A stretch of 54,045 nucleotides of DNA, from positions 1,505,407 to 1,559,451 of the forward strand of contig NZ_LN831279.1 of NCBI RefSeq assembly GCF_900069005.2, read 5' to 3'. The DNA is from Paenibacillus sp. GM2 (GTDB lineage: Bacteria; Bacillota; Bacilli; Paenibacillales; Paenibacillaceae). Position numbers and translations under genes: made by a program. Below the pieces are notes generated by a model. That model was given only the letters and a program-made list of their open reading frames with translations, had not been told where the DNA came from and ran no database searches. How positions within the stretch are numbered: the first letter of the stretch is position 1; each line of letters begins with the position of its first letter. Shown here piece after piece: positions 24,165 through 32,887 of the stretch.

Positions 24165-25595
24165 ATGATGCAAATGAGTAAACGTAAGGTAGCTGGAGTT
24201 GTAGCAGCGGCTGTATTAGGCGCACAATTATGGGCAAGTGCGGTTCCGGTGTATGCCCAAGAGGTGAACTCGCTAAGCGAGACACCGACACACCAGGTTG
24301 CCCGGACCACCCAGGAGACGCTGGCTGATTGGGAGGCGTGGACCAGGGATCATGCTTATCGCCTGGAGACGATCAAGCCGGTGGAAGGAAAGATCGAGCC
24401 GGGAAGCTTCAAGGATCTTGACATGCTGAAGCCGCTTCTGCACGATAAGCGCATCGTATTTCTGGGCGAGAGCTCCCATGGCGTTGCCGAGTTTAACCAG
24501 GCCAAGACGAGGCTGATTCAATATCTTCATGAAGAGATGGGCTATAATGTGCTGGCCTTCGAGAGCGGACTAAGCAATACTTCGATTGCTTATGGCAATG
24601 CAGCCAGTCAGAGCGCAGAACAGACGATGAAGGATTCGATCTTTGGCGTGTGGTGGAGCAAGGAGATTCTCCCCTTGTTTAACTATCTAAAAGATACACA
24701 GACAAGTGAAAATCCGCTTATGCTGACAGGCTTTGATATTCAGATGCAATTTCCGCTCATGAATGGCAAGTGGCTTCAGGATGCGAAGCAGGCTGAACGA
24801 TTGAAGCAGGCGGAGGAGAAGCTCGCCGCCTATGCGGGAGGAACCGACCTGGAAGGCTATCAGAAAGATAAAAACCACTTGATGGGTATCTACAACGAGA
24901 CTCTTCGCACACTTAAAGCGAAAGGGAGCGAAGAGCACATCAAAGCGTTGTATCCGTCTAATCCTGCGCTCATAAAACAGCTGGAGCGGAGCCTTCAGGA
25001 TCGAATTCGAGCAGCTGATGAATATGTAGAGCTATCTATAAAATCGAATCGCGGTTATGAAGAGGAGGACTATGCTGTTTATGCCGAATATCTGCTGAAG
25101 TCGATGGAATGGCGGGATCAAGCGATGCAGGATAACCTGATCTGGCTTGCGACCGAAGTATATCCGAACGAGAAGTTCATCGTGTGGGGGCATAACGATC
25201 ATATTCAGAAGGCGCATAGTGAAGTGATGGGAACCTATTATCCAGTCAAGCAAATGGGAGAGCTCCTGCCTGAAGAGTGGAAGAAATACAGCTATGTGCT
25301 TGGTTTGTACCCGGTGAGCGGAAAGACGGCCGATAATACAGGTGCGATCCACGATGTTCTCCCATTTGAAGAAGGCTCTATTGAATCGATCGTATCCAAA
25401 GCCAGCCAATCTCCTTATACCTTTATTGATCTTAAGTATCGCAATAATGAGCGCGGCAATTCATGGATGTTCGAACCAAGGTATACCTACAGCTGGGGGA
25501 TGATTCCGGAGAGTCTTGTGGCCAGAGATCAATATGACGGCCTGCTGTTGATTGATAATGTGCATCCGCCACAATATATACGTAACCACAAATAG
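24165..25595 (+). CDS. Exported erythromycin-esterase-family hydrolase
   Basis: 476 residues. A basic start and hydrophobic segment (VAGVVAAAVLGAQLWASA) with a likely cleavage after VYA give a secreted protein. The erythromycin-esterase domain has IVFLGESSHGVAEFNQAK (catalytic His105 in this numbering), NVLAFESGL (Glu133) and WGHNDHIQKAH. Some members open the macrolide ring, but many are of unknown function, and secretion is unusual for resistance enzymes, so the substrate is open. ATG 24165 follows AAGGGG by 9 bases. The in-frame extension into the repeat array was rejected. A repeat array lies directly upstream and a terminator downstream. Confidence 0.82.
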   Translation: MMQMSKRKVAGVVAAAVLGAQLWASAVPVYAQEVNSLSETPTHQVARTTQETLADWEAWTRDHAYRLETIKPVEGKIEPGSFKDLDMLKPLLHDKRIVFLGESSHGVAEFNQAKTRLIQYLHEEMGYNVLAFESGLSNTSIAYGNAASQSAEQTMKDSIFGVWWSKEILPLFNYLKDTQTSENPLMLTGFDIQMQFPLMNGKWLQDAKQAERLKQAEEKLAAYAGGTDLEGYQKDKNHLMGIYNETLRTLKAKGSEEHIKALYPSNPALIKQLERSLQDRIRAADEYVELSIKSNRGYEEEDYAVYAEYLLKSMEWRDQAMQDNLIWLATEVYPNEKFIVWGHNDHIQKAHSEVMGTYYPVKQMGELLPEEWKKYSYVLGLYPVSGKTADNTGAIHDVLPFEEGSIESIVSKASQSPYTFIDLKYRNNERGNSWMFEPRYTYSWGMIPESLVARDQYDGLLLIDNVHPPQYIRNHK

Positions 25596-25629
25596 TCTGA
25601 TCCAGCTGCAAGGCTGGTAAAACACATAG

Positions 25630-25665
25630 TAGATCGTTCACCTTAATAGGGGGGCGGTCTATTTT
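25630..25665. terminator. Terminator between convergent esterase and AraC genes
   Basis: TAGATCGTTCACC and GGGGGGCGGTCTA pair with several G:T pairs, followed by TTTTC. Moderate quality; it may serve both directions. Confidence 0.55.
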
Positions 25666-25666
25666 C

Positions 25667-26533
25667 TTAGCTTAATTTACTTTGGTTCATCTTCCGATAC
25701 TTTAGCGGCGGAATACCTACAATGGACTTGAAGATGCGACCGAAATGGGTTTGGCTTTCGAAGCCGACAAGCCCGGAGATTTCCGAGACGGTGAGTTTGC
25801 TGTTTTTCAGCAAGGTGCAGGCTTCCTTCATCCGGACATTGTTGACGTATTCAATAAAGGTGAAACCGGTGGATTCTTTAAAGATGCGACTTAAATGGGA
25901 CAGACTCAAGTAGAACTTTTTTGAAATATCCTCCAATGTCAGACGCTGATTATAGTTTTCATGGATATGGTTGATAATTTGTGAGATTTGCCGATAGGTG
26001 CGGTTGGACTCGATAAAATAATCGTTTTGCCCGTTAACGCATTTTCGCTGAATGAAGATTAGCAGTTCCATCAGCCTCAGCCTCACGTAAAGCTCTGCTG
26101 AAGCGGACGGATTCGCGGGGTTGCTTGCGTTCGTATTTTCACGGATCAATTTATCAAATAGCTCCTCTACAAAATTTTGCTCATGGCCCCGCAGCTTGAT
26201 CGCATTCGAATCCGAACGGAAGCAGCCAAACAAGTCAAGGTTTTCCGCTTCCGGCAGCAAAGATTGAAGAGCTTCTTTCTTGAACAATAAAGTGACCCTT
26301 TCATACTCGGCCCCGTTGGAATTGATTAATCGATGCACCTCATTCATATCGATCAATAGCAGGACCCCGCCGACCACCTGATAGGTCCGGTCCCCGATGA
26401 AATAATACAGCTCACCGGAAATAATATATAAAATTTCATAAGCATCATGATAATGATGGGAAGGGATGCTGGATTGAGTCTTTTTTTCACGGCTGATATA
26501 AAAGAGTTCTGATTCGTAAAAGTTTATTTCCAC
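25667..26533 (-). CDS. AraC-family regulator with cupin sensor domain
   Basis: 288 residues from GTG 26533, which has AAGGAGG upstream; the longer frame to 26620 lacks one. The N-terminal cupin contains HHYHDAYEILYIISGELYYF. The C-terminal double helix-turn-helix includes LTLEDISKKFYLSLSHLSRIF and VSEISGLVGFESQTHFGRIF. It is divergent from the giant SLH protein gene, which is the likeliest target. Such cupin-type AraC proteins of Paenibacillus usually respond to sugars or oligosaccharides, which would suit the GH8 domain of the neighbour. Confidence 0.87.
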   Translation of the reverse strand: MEINFYESELFYISREKKTQSSIPSHHYHDAYEILYIISGELYYFIGDRTYQVVGGVLLLIDMNEVHRLINSNGAEYERVTLLFKKEALQSLLPEAENLDLFGCFRSDSNAIKLRGHEQNFVEELFDKLIRENTNASNPANPSASAELYVRLRLMELLIFIQRKCVNGQNDYFIESNRTYRQISQIINHIHENYNQRLTLEDISKKFYLSLSHLSRIFKESTGFTFIEYVNNVRMKEACTLLKNSKLTVSEISGLVGFESQTHFGRIFKSIVGIPPLKYRKMNQSKLS

Positions 26534-26742
26534 TTTCAATCCCTCCTTATGTCCAAAAGGCAGAATGCGCTTACATTGATCATAGCATGTCATGGTCCGG
26601 TTGGAATCACCTTTACACAATTTTACTGGCCAATCATCTCAAGCTTACATTCATGGTGGATAATAAGAGATCGCAAACGGTTGATGATTTTAGCAGGAAA
26701 CGTTGAAAACCGGGGTTTTTGAGAAAATACGTTGAGAATATT

Positions 26743-26756
26743 TGTGAGCGCTTACG
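26743..26756 (+). promoter_or_regulatory. cre-like palindrome, distal
   Basis: TGTGAGCGCTTACG fits the catabolite-responsive element core (AGCGCT flanked by near-symmetrical arms) except at the last base. It lies ~180 bases before the giant gene. CcpA-mediated catabolite control is inferred. Confidence 0.5.
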
Positions 26757-26891
26757 TTATAGTAAACTCAAGATCCGGCGAATCAACGTTGGCCAGCTTG
26801 CGAATATCTGATGAAGGGGGGAGGCAGGCCATAGAGAGGGCGCGTTATCCTGTAGTCGCCTAATCAGCAGAATCCTTTTTTGTCTCAAAAG

Positions 26892-26905
26892 TTAAAGCGC
26901 TTTAA
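26892..26905 (+). promoter_or_regulatory. cre-like palindrome, proximal
   Basis: TTAAAGCGCTTTAA is a perfect 14-base palindrome with the AAAGCGCTTT core of cre sites, lying 30 bases before the ATG of the giant gene, where CcpA binding would block transcription. The rest of the 26534-26935 spacer shows no gene. Confidence 0.6.
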
Positions 26906-26935
26906 TTTTCAGGAGAGTGAGGTAATGAATGGCTA

Positions 26936-29900
26936 ATGAAGAACCTAGTGAAGCCAAAATGGCGACGGCACCCATCTCTGTTACTAATCTTTATGCTGCT
27001 GTTCCAGCTGGCAGGAGTCGTATCTGCTGACGGGCCGCCGGTAGACCATGCAAAGGGTGTTGCACCAGAATATCTAGCGAACAATATGGAGGAGTGGATA
27101 GGGGAAGATGCCGCAGCTCCAATACTGGAATCCGTACAAAATGCGACGACTGATGCTGTATATGTTGCCCAGTCTCTTGACCAGGAGGTTATCGCGCAGT
27201 GGGTCTTTCAGAATGGCGGGGACAACGGCACGTTTGTTGCTACAGGCGGTCAGTATCAATCGGCATCGATACTGACCAATGTTGGCGGTGTATTCGAGAA
27301 CTATAGCGGCAGCAAGCAGGAAATCAGCTACCAGGGCTGGGATCAGGGCAACGGCAAGAAGTACTGGTTGGTGACGATGTCTACGGCCGGATTTGAAAAT
27401 ATCGCCATATCCTCAGAACAGAATTCATCCGGTTCCGGACCTAATGATTTCAAGCTGCAGATGAGTACGGATCAAGCAACCTGGACAGATGTGAAGAACG
27501 GCATCATTCAGATGAATACAAGCTCCAGCTATAACTGCCCGCAAGATACATGCAAGCTGAAGAATCTTCCGCTTGATGGCGCGGACGATAAAGAATTGCT
27601 GTACATCCGCTGGGTTGTCAATTCTAACACACCGACGAATACGGTGGATAATCCGTCAGGCATCGGTGGCGGAGGCTCTAGTAGAATCCGCAATATTTAC
27701 GTAACTGGCGATCCGATCGCAGGAAAGACCCCGGTCATCCCTACAATGGATCTCTCACAGCTTCCTAAGCATGGCGCAGAGAAAGTTGCAGTGGATGCGC
27801 CGTTAACTGTCAAGTTTAATAAGAATATTTCGATTAGTAAGCCGTCCGTAAGCATAATCGACGGGAATGGTCATGAAATTGAAGCGACCGCGGCAGTGAG
27901 CGGCGGCCATACGCTGCGCATTAATCACCCGGAATTTATGTATGGGGCTACATATACCGTGTCCATTCCGAGACAAGCGATCATGGCCGAAGATGGAGTC
28001 CCACTTGTCCGAGATATATCCTGGAGCTTTACGACACAGGATTCTCCGCTTATTCCAAAGCTGATTAACATGACCTTTAATGCGAAGCCGAAGACGGGAA
28101 TCGCTTTTGCATGGTACACAGATATCATGACAGCTACGAAAGTACAGGTTGTTGAGGCTTCCAGAATGACGGGGGGAGCATTTCCGGAGCAAGAAGCGAT
28201 GGAGTTTACAGGCACCGGGGAAGAGATCGGGACCTTTATGTCCAAGGCAGATCGCTCGACCGGGTATAAAGCGAAATTCATCAGCCACAAAGCAGCAGCG
28301 AACAACTTGAAGCCTGGCACCCGGTATCGCTTCCGTGTTGGCAACGGCCAGGAATGGAGCAAGGTGGGGTCCTTCACGACCGATACAGCGCAGCATCAGC
28401 CTTACCGCTTCATTGTCGGATCGGATTCACAGGCTTCCAGCAAGGAAGATTTCGAGCCATGGGCCGATACGTTCAAGAAGGCCCGCGACTATATCGGGGA
28501 TCCGAAGTTCCTGATCAATGCGGGGGATTTGGTCGATAACGGAGACCTGGAGGAACAATGGCAGTGGATGCTAGGCGTAGCCCAGGATGAACTGCTGAAT
28601 GTGCCGTTCGTCCCGGTTCTTGGTGGTCATGAGATTCAGGACTATGACGGGGATGAGACGACACCTAACAATAACTTCTACAATCATTTCAATCTGCCGC
28701 GGAAGGTGGTCGCAGCGACGCATGACGGTTCTGTCTATGCTTTTGAATACGGGGACGCGCTCTATATGGTCTATAACTCGCAGTTTGACGGCAAGCTGAA
28801 TGAGGATGGAACCGTGAATTGGGACGACGACCAGCATGAGCAGTTCTGGAACCAGGTTGACTGGATGAGAAATACGGTTGCCAAGTCGGATAAGAAGTGG
28901 AAGTTCGTTACTTTCCATAAGTCCCCTTATGCGGCTGGCGATAATTCAGCTCAATGGGAAGGCGAGCGCATTGAATTTTATAAGAAAAATCTGATCCCGG
29001 TTTTTGATGAACTGGGCATCGATATGGTATTCGAAGCACATGATCACATGTACATGCGGTCATTCCAAATGTACGGCGATCAGATTATCGATCCGACCAG
29101 CCTGGATAAGGACGGGGAAGGCAATGTCATCAACCCGCAGGGTACGGTCTATCTTATGTCGAATGCTTTCGGGAATAAGTTCTACTATAAAAATTATCAG
29201 TACGAGTTAGATGAAAATTGGGAACCGCAGCTCATTTATGATGAGAACGGGGATCCGATCTGGTATGATGATTATTTTGCCGCGGTCGATGAACAGCCGG
29301 AGAAGAAAATGTTCACGGATGTCTCGATCTCCGATCAGGTAATGAAGTTTACAGCTTATACGGCTGCGGTGGAGGATGAAGGGAAAGCCGAAGCCGTCGG
29401 AAACGGCTTAATCGATTACGACCATTACGGGATCAAGCGGACAGATAGCAAACCGAACCCGGTGGAAGCAGCCAAAGTCACCTTGAAGGGGAGCAAAGCG
29501 GTGCTTACCTGGACGGTGCCTAAGAACAGCAAGGAACCCGTAAGAGGTTTCAGAATCTACGAGAAGAACGATAAAATCAAGACATATTGGAGCAAATATA
29601 TAACGGTTAAAGACGGACAGACGGAATACAGTTACACTGTAGAGGGCATTAATCCGGAGAAAAACTATGATTTTATGATCAAATCCGTGGGCAGAAGGGA
29701 TAATTCTGCTCCCGTTGAGATCAGCACGTTAGGAGGGCCAGTCAACCAGGAGCCGCCGTCCGAACCAGGCAATCTGAAAGGCACAGGAGCATCGGCGTTC
29801 CAGATTAATCTGACCTGGGAGGCATCTCCAGGCACAGTCAGCCCGTCCGGATACCATATCTATCGTGATGGGTCGCTTGCAGGAACAACGGAGGCGACAT

Positions 29901-32227
29901 CCTATAATGATATCGGTCTCAAGCCGGATACGTCTTATCGTTATGTTGTCAAAGCTTTCAATGCCGAAGGCATTGAATCGCTGGGCAGCAATGAGATCGT
30001 GGTGAAGACAAAGCAGGCGCCAGCAGGGGAAGGGCCGCACAAAGCCTTCCCGCAGCACACAAGTTATGTACAAGGCTCGATCAAGCCGAATCATGTGACA
30101 CAATCGCAGATGGATCAGACGGTAGGACGTTTGTATGATGAATGGAAGGCTAAATATTTGAAAAAGCATCCTTATCTCCAAAAAACAGATCCAGCCCAAT
30201 ATTATGTATGGTACGCCGATGGGGATTGGTTTGAAGAGGAGTATGATGAGGAGCTTGGTGTGGACTATATGGCCACCACAGTATCGGAAGCGCATGGTTA
30301 CGGGATGCTGATCACGGCTCTAATGGGCGGGCATGATCCGGATGCGAAGCAGTACTTCGACGGCTTGTTCCGCTACTTCAAGGCGCATCCAAGCGAAATA
30401 AACCCGAATCTGATGGCCTGGAAGCAAGGCGATACAGGGACGGCGATCGTTGATGTCGATGGCGTCGATTCGGCAACGGATGGCGATATGGATATCGCTT
30501 ATGCGCTATTGCTGGCTGACAGCCAATGGGGCAGCTCAGGAGAGATCAATTACTTGGCAGAGGCCAAAAGAATGATCAACGCCATTATGGACAACGAAGT
30601 GAACCAAAGCGATTGGATGCTCAGAATTGCGGATTGGGCCACGAGTGGGAAGTGGGCGGCCGCTACACGTCCTTCTGATTTTATGCTGCAGCATATGAAG
30701 GATTATCGCAATGTAACGGGCGATAGCAAATGGGATCGGGTCGTAGACACGACATATGGAATGATTCATGAATTGTACTCCGGCTATAGTCCAAATGCCG
30801 GCTTGCTTCCTGATTTCGTATTGAAATCCGGCGGCAAGTTCGTTCCTGCAGAGCCGAACTTCCTCGAATCGGATTATGATGGAGATTATAGCTATAATTC
30901 TTCACGGACGCCATGGCGGATTGGCACCGATTATCTTGTAACGGGGGATGTGCGGGCGAAGGATCAACTGAGCACGCTTAACCGCTGGATTCGTGGGATG
31001 ACGAACGGCGATCCTGATCAGATCCTGGCCGGTTACAAACTGGATGGTTCCCAGGCCCTTGAGGAATATGGGGATATCACCTTCTCGGCTCCGCTTATGG
31101 TTAGTGCGATGATCGATTCCTCCAACCAGGAATGGCTGAATAAGCTGTGGGATCATAATGCGGCGGTACGGACCGAAGATGACGTCTATTTCGGCAATAA
31201 TTTGCGCTTGCTTAGCATGATTGTGGTCTCCGGCAATTGGTGGACACCGACCATCGTTGATACCGAGGCACCTGCGGAGCCGACGATCGATAGAGCGGAG
31301 GCCGTGTCCGGTACGGCGGTGGACTTAAAATGGACACCGTCCGGGGATAATTTGGGCGTAGCCGGTTACAAAGTATACCGCAATGATCAGGTCATAAGCA
31401 CGACGACAAAGACAGAATATCGAGATACAGGCCTTTCTGCGGGTACAACCTACAAGTACTTTGTCGTTGCATTTGATGCCGCGGGCAATCTGTCAAAGAT
31501 GAGCAATATCAGATATGTTACGACGCTGCAATCTCCGGGCGGCGGAAGTCCTGGTGACAGCACAGGAGGAAGCAGCGACGGCGGCGCGAACTCTCCACCG
31601 AAGACAACAGACCCGGGGGCAGGCACGGATCTAACGTCAGAACCGGATAAGCAGCCTGAGACCTCGACACCGGCGAAGAAGAGCTTCCGCGATGTAGGGG
31701 AGAAATATGCGTGGGCGAAAAACGCGATTGAAGAACTTGCTGGCGCAGGCATCATAAAAGGAAAGACGGAGTCTACCTTTGAGCCGGGTAAACGTATTTC
31801 GCGGGCAGATTTTATAGTCCTGTTAGTTCGCGCACTTGGTCTGAAGGCCGACTTCGACGCTAACTTTGCGGATGTTGCTTCAGGCGCCTATTATTCCGAG
31901 GCGCTGGGAATTGCCAAGCAGCTCGGCATCGCTGTGGGAATCGGCGGCAATAAGTTCGAGCCAATGGCGCATATATCCAGGCAGGATATGATGGTGCTGA
32001 CGGCAAGAGCGCTCAAGCTGGCCGGTAAAATGAACGAAGCCGGCAGCGCTGTTGATCTGGGTAAATTTACGGATAGCTCCAAGCTCGCTGAGTACGCAGT
32101 AGAGAGCGTGGCTTCTTTGGCCAAAGCAGGTATTATTCTGGGTGACGGCCGGGCGATTCATCCGGCACAGTCAGCAACCCGAGCAGAGGTTGCCGTGATG
32201 ATCCATCGGTTCTATACAAGACCGTAA
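26936..32227 (+). CDS. Secreted SLH-anchored multidomain enzyme: metallophosphoesterase + GH8 glycosidase
   Basis: 1763 residues. Signal peptide 1-31 (ends VVSA). Residues ~50-270 form a beta-rich discoidin-like region and ~280-370 a Big_5-like Ig domain. A purple-acid-phosphatase-type N-domain (~380-485) precedes a metallophosphoesterase with D497, GDLVDNG (D531), GGHE (564-566), H661 and AHDH (H702, H704). Two fibronectin III domains lie at ~890-1030. A glycoside hydrolase family 8 domain spans ~1035-1440, with likely general acid Glu1118 in VSEAHGYGM and the ATDGD motif at 1180-1184. Another Fn3 lies near 1445-1525, then a Gly/Ser/Thr/Pro linker and three SLH domains (1582-1763) for cell-wall anchoring. 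GH8 enzymes cut beta-1,4-glucan, chitosan or lichenan. A three-codon frame (ATG AAT GGC TAA, 26925) overlaps the start as TAATG. Confidence 0.88.
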   Translation: MKNLVKPKWRRHPSLLLIFMLLFQLAGVVSADGPPVDHAKGVAPEYLANNMEEWIGEDAAAPILESVQNATTDAVYVAQSLDQEVIAQWVFQNGGDNGTFVATGGQYQSASILTNVGGVFENYSGSKQEISYQGWDQGNGKKYWLVTMSTAGFENIAISSEQNSSGSGPNDFKLQMSTDQATWTDVKNGIIQMNTSSSYNCPQDTCKLKNLPLDGADDKELLYIRWVVNSNTPTNTVDNPSGIGGGGSSRIRNIYVTGDPIAGKTPVIPTMDLSQLPKHGAEKVAVDAPLTVKFNKNISISKPSVSIIDGNGHEIEATAAVSGGHTLRINHPEFMYGATYTVSIPRQAIMAEDGVPLVRDISWSFTTQDSPLIPKLINMTFNAKPKTGIAFAWYTDIMTATKVQVVEASRMTGGAFPEQEAMEFTGTGEEIGTFMSKADRSTGYKAKFISHKAAANNLKPGTRYRFRVGNGQEWSKVGSFTTDTAQHQPYRFIVGSDSQASSKEDFEPWADTFKKARDYIGDPKFLINAGDLVDNGDLEEQWQWMLGVAQDELLNVPFVPVLGGHEIQDYDGDETTPNNNFYNHFNLPRKVVAATHDGSVYAFEYGDALYMVYNSQFDGKLNEDGTVNWDDDQHEQFWNQVDWMRNTVAKSDKKWKFVTFHKSPYAAGDNSAQWEGERIEFYKKNLIPVFDELGIDMVFEAHDHMYMRSFQMYGDQIIDPTSLDKDGEGNVINPQGTVYLMSNAFGNKFYYKNYQYELDENWEPQLIYDENGDPIWYDDYFAAVDEQPEKKMFTDVSISDQVMKFTAYTAAVEDEGKAEAVGNGLIDYDHYGIKRTDSKPNPVEAAKVTLKGSKAVLTWTVPKNSKEPVRGFRIYEKNDKIKTYWSKYITVKDGQTEYSYTVEGINPEKNYDFMIKSVGRRDNSAPVEISTLGGPVNQEPPSEPGNLKGTGASAFQINLTWEASPGTVSPSGYHIYRDGSLAGTTEATSYNDIGLKPDTSYRYVVKAFNAEGIESLGSNEIVVKTKQAPAGEGPHKAFPQHTSYVQGSIKPNHVTQSQMDQTVGRLYDEWKAKYLKKHPYLQKTDPAQYYVWYADGDWFEEEYDEELGVDYMATTVSEAHGYGMLITALMGGHDPDAKQYFDGLFRYFKAHPSEINPNLMAWKQGDTGTAIVDVDGVDSATDGDMDIAYALLLADSQWGSSGEINYLAEAKRMINAIMDNEVNQSDWMLRIADWATSGKWAAATRPSDFMLQHMKDYRNVTGDSKWDRVVDTTYGMIHELYSGYSPNAGLLPDFVLKSGGKFVPAEPNFLESDYDGDYSYNSSRTPWRIGTDYLVTGDVRAKDQLSTLNRWIRGMTNGDPDQILAGYKLDGSQALEEYGDITFSAPLMVSAMIDSSNQEWLNKLWDHNAAVRTEDDVYFGNNLRLLSMIVVSGNWWTPTIVDTEAPAEPTIDRAEAVSGTAVDLKWTPSGDNLGVAGYKVYRNDQVISTTTKTEYRDTGLSAGTTYKYFVVAFDAAGNLSKMSNIRYVTTLQSPGGGSPGDSTGGSSDGGANSPPKTTDPGAGTDLTSEPDKQPETSTPAKKSFRDVGEKYAWAKNAIEELAGAGIIKGKTESTFEPGKRISRADFIVLLVRALGLKADFDANFADVASGAYYSEALGIAKQLGIAVGIGGNKFEPMAHISRQDMMVLTARALKLAGKMNEAGSAVDLGKFTDSSKLAEYAVESVASLAKAGIILGDGRAIHPAQSATRAEVAVMIHRFYTRP

Positions 32228-32241
32228 TCGCTTATATGAAC

Positions 32242-32273
32242 AGAACCCGAGGTTTCGACCTTCGGGTTCTTTC
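32242..32273 (+). terminator. Terminator of the giant SLH protein gene
   Basis: AGAACCCGAGGT and ACCTTCGGGTTCT pair around TTCG and are followed by TTTC, 15 bases after the stop. Confidence 0.85.
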
Positions 32274-32406
32274 TGCTTCTGTACGTTTTCCTTACATTAG
32301 CGATCGCCTTACCTTACCGGATCTTCAGAATTAATTCAGATTTTTCGCAGCTTGATCTGAAGAAGTTTTCGTTATGATGATGAAAATGGTGAGGGGGAGA
32401 CGATCA

Positions 32407-32757
32407 ATGACTATAACTGTTAGTGAATTCATTCAAGAAAGAGCTATGTTTTTCTATAAATTTCTACGATCACCTGCACAGATTGGCAGCGTGACACCCA
32501 GCTCCAAATTTCTGGCCCGAGCGATGGTTCAATCGATATGCTGGGATAAAGTCAACAGTGTAGCCGAACTTGGCGCAGGAACAGGTGCGATTACAAAGTA
32601 TATTCAAGCGGCGGCTAATGCGGATACCCGGGTGCTGCTATTTGAGAAGGACCCAGCTTTATACAGGGAACTGAGATTTCAATATGCACAATACGGATGT
32701 TACAGGGATGCCTGCCGCCTCCAATACATCATGGCTCAGGAGCAGTTGGAAGGAGCA
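32407..32757 (+). pseudogene. Truncated SAM-dependent phospholipid/rRNA-type methyltransferase
   Basis: From ATG 32407 (GAGGGGGAGA upstream) the frame reads as the N-terminal half of a small methyltransferase of the PmtA-like kind: FIQERAMFFYKFLRSPAQIG, TPSSKFLARAMV, the SAM-binding motif I VAELGAGTGAITKYI, and DTRVLLFEKDPALYREL. After [16 protein letters not shown] the similarity stops, and the remaining frame to 32850 is shared with a response-regulator fragment read in another frame. The expected post-I and catalytic parts (usually ~190 residues in all) are absent. I interpret this as a deletion joining two genes. Confidence 0.7.
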
Positions 32758-32887
32758 GCACGCATACTACTCCCAGAATACAGTGATGGTCCATATTCGC
32801 AACCTTCGCGAGAAGATCGAAGCCAACCCGAGAAATCCTCAATATATTAAAACGGTATGGGGAGTGGGGTATCGCATTGACAAATAA
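32746..32887 (+). pseudogene. C-terminal remnant of an OmpR-family response regulator
   Basis: In the frame that ends at TAA 32885-32887 the sequence reads [20 protein letters not shown] followed by [12 protein letters not shown], the recognition helix and wing of an OmpR/VanR-type DNA-binding domain. The receiver domain and linker are missing. The join to the methyltransferase lies at ~32745-32760, where GGAGCAG occurs twice (32739 and 32752). The kinase gene overlaps its end, as in an intact operon. Confidence 0.75.

Noticed and set aside
23669..24173. Cys/Phe-rich minus-strand frames over the 18-bp array
   Set aside because: They arise from the repeat units (a 3n period keeps frames open) and show no start signal or family similarity.
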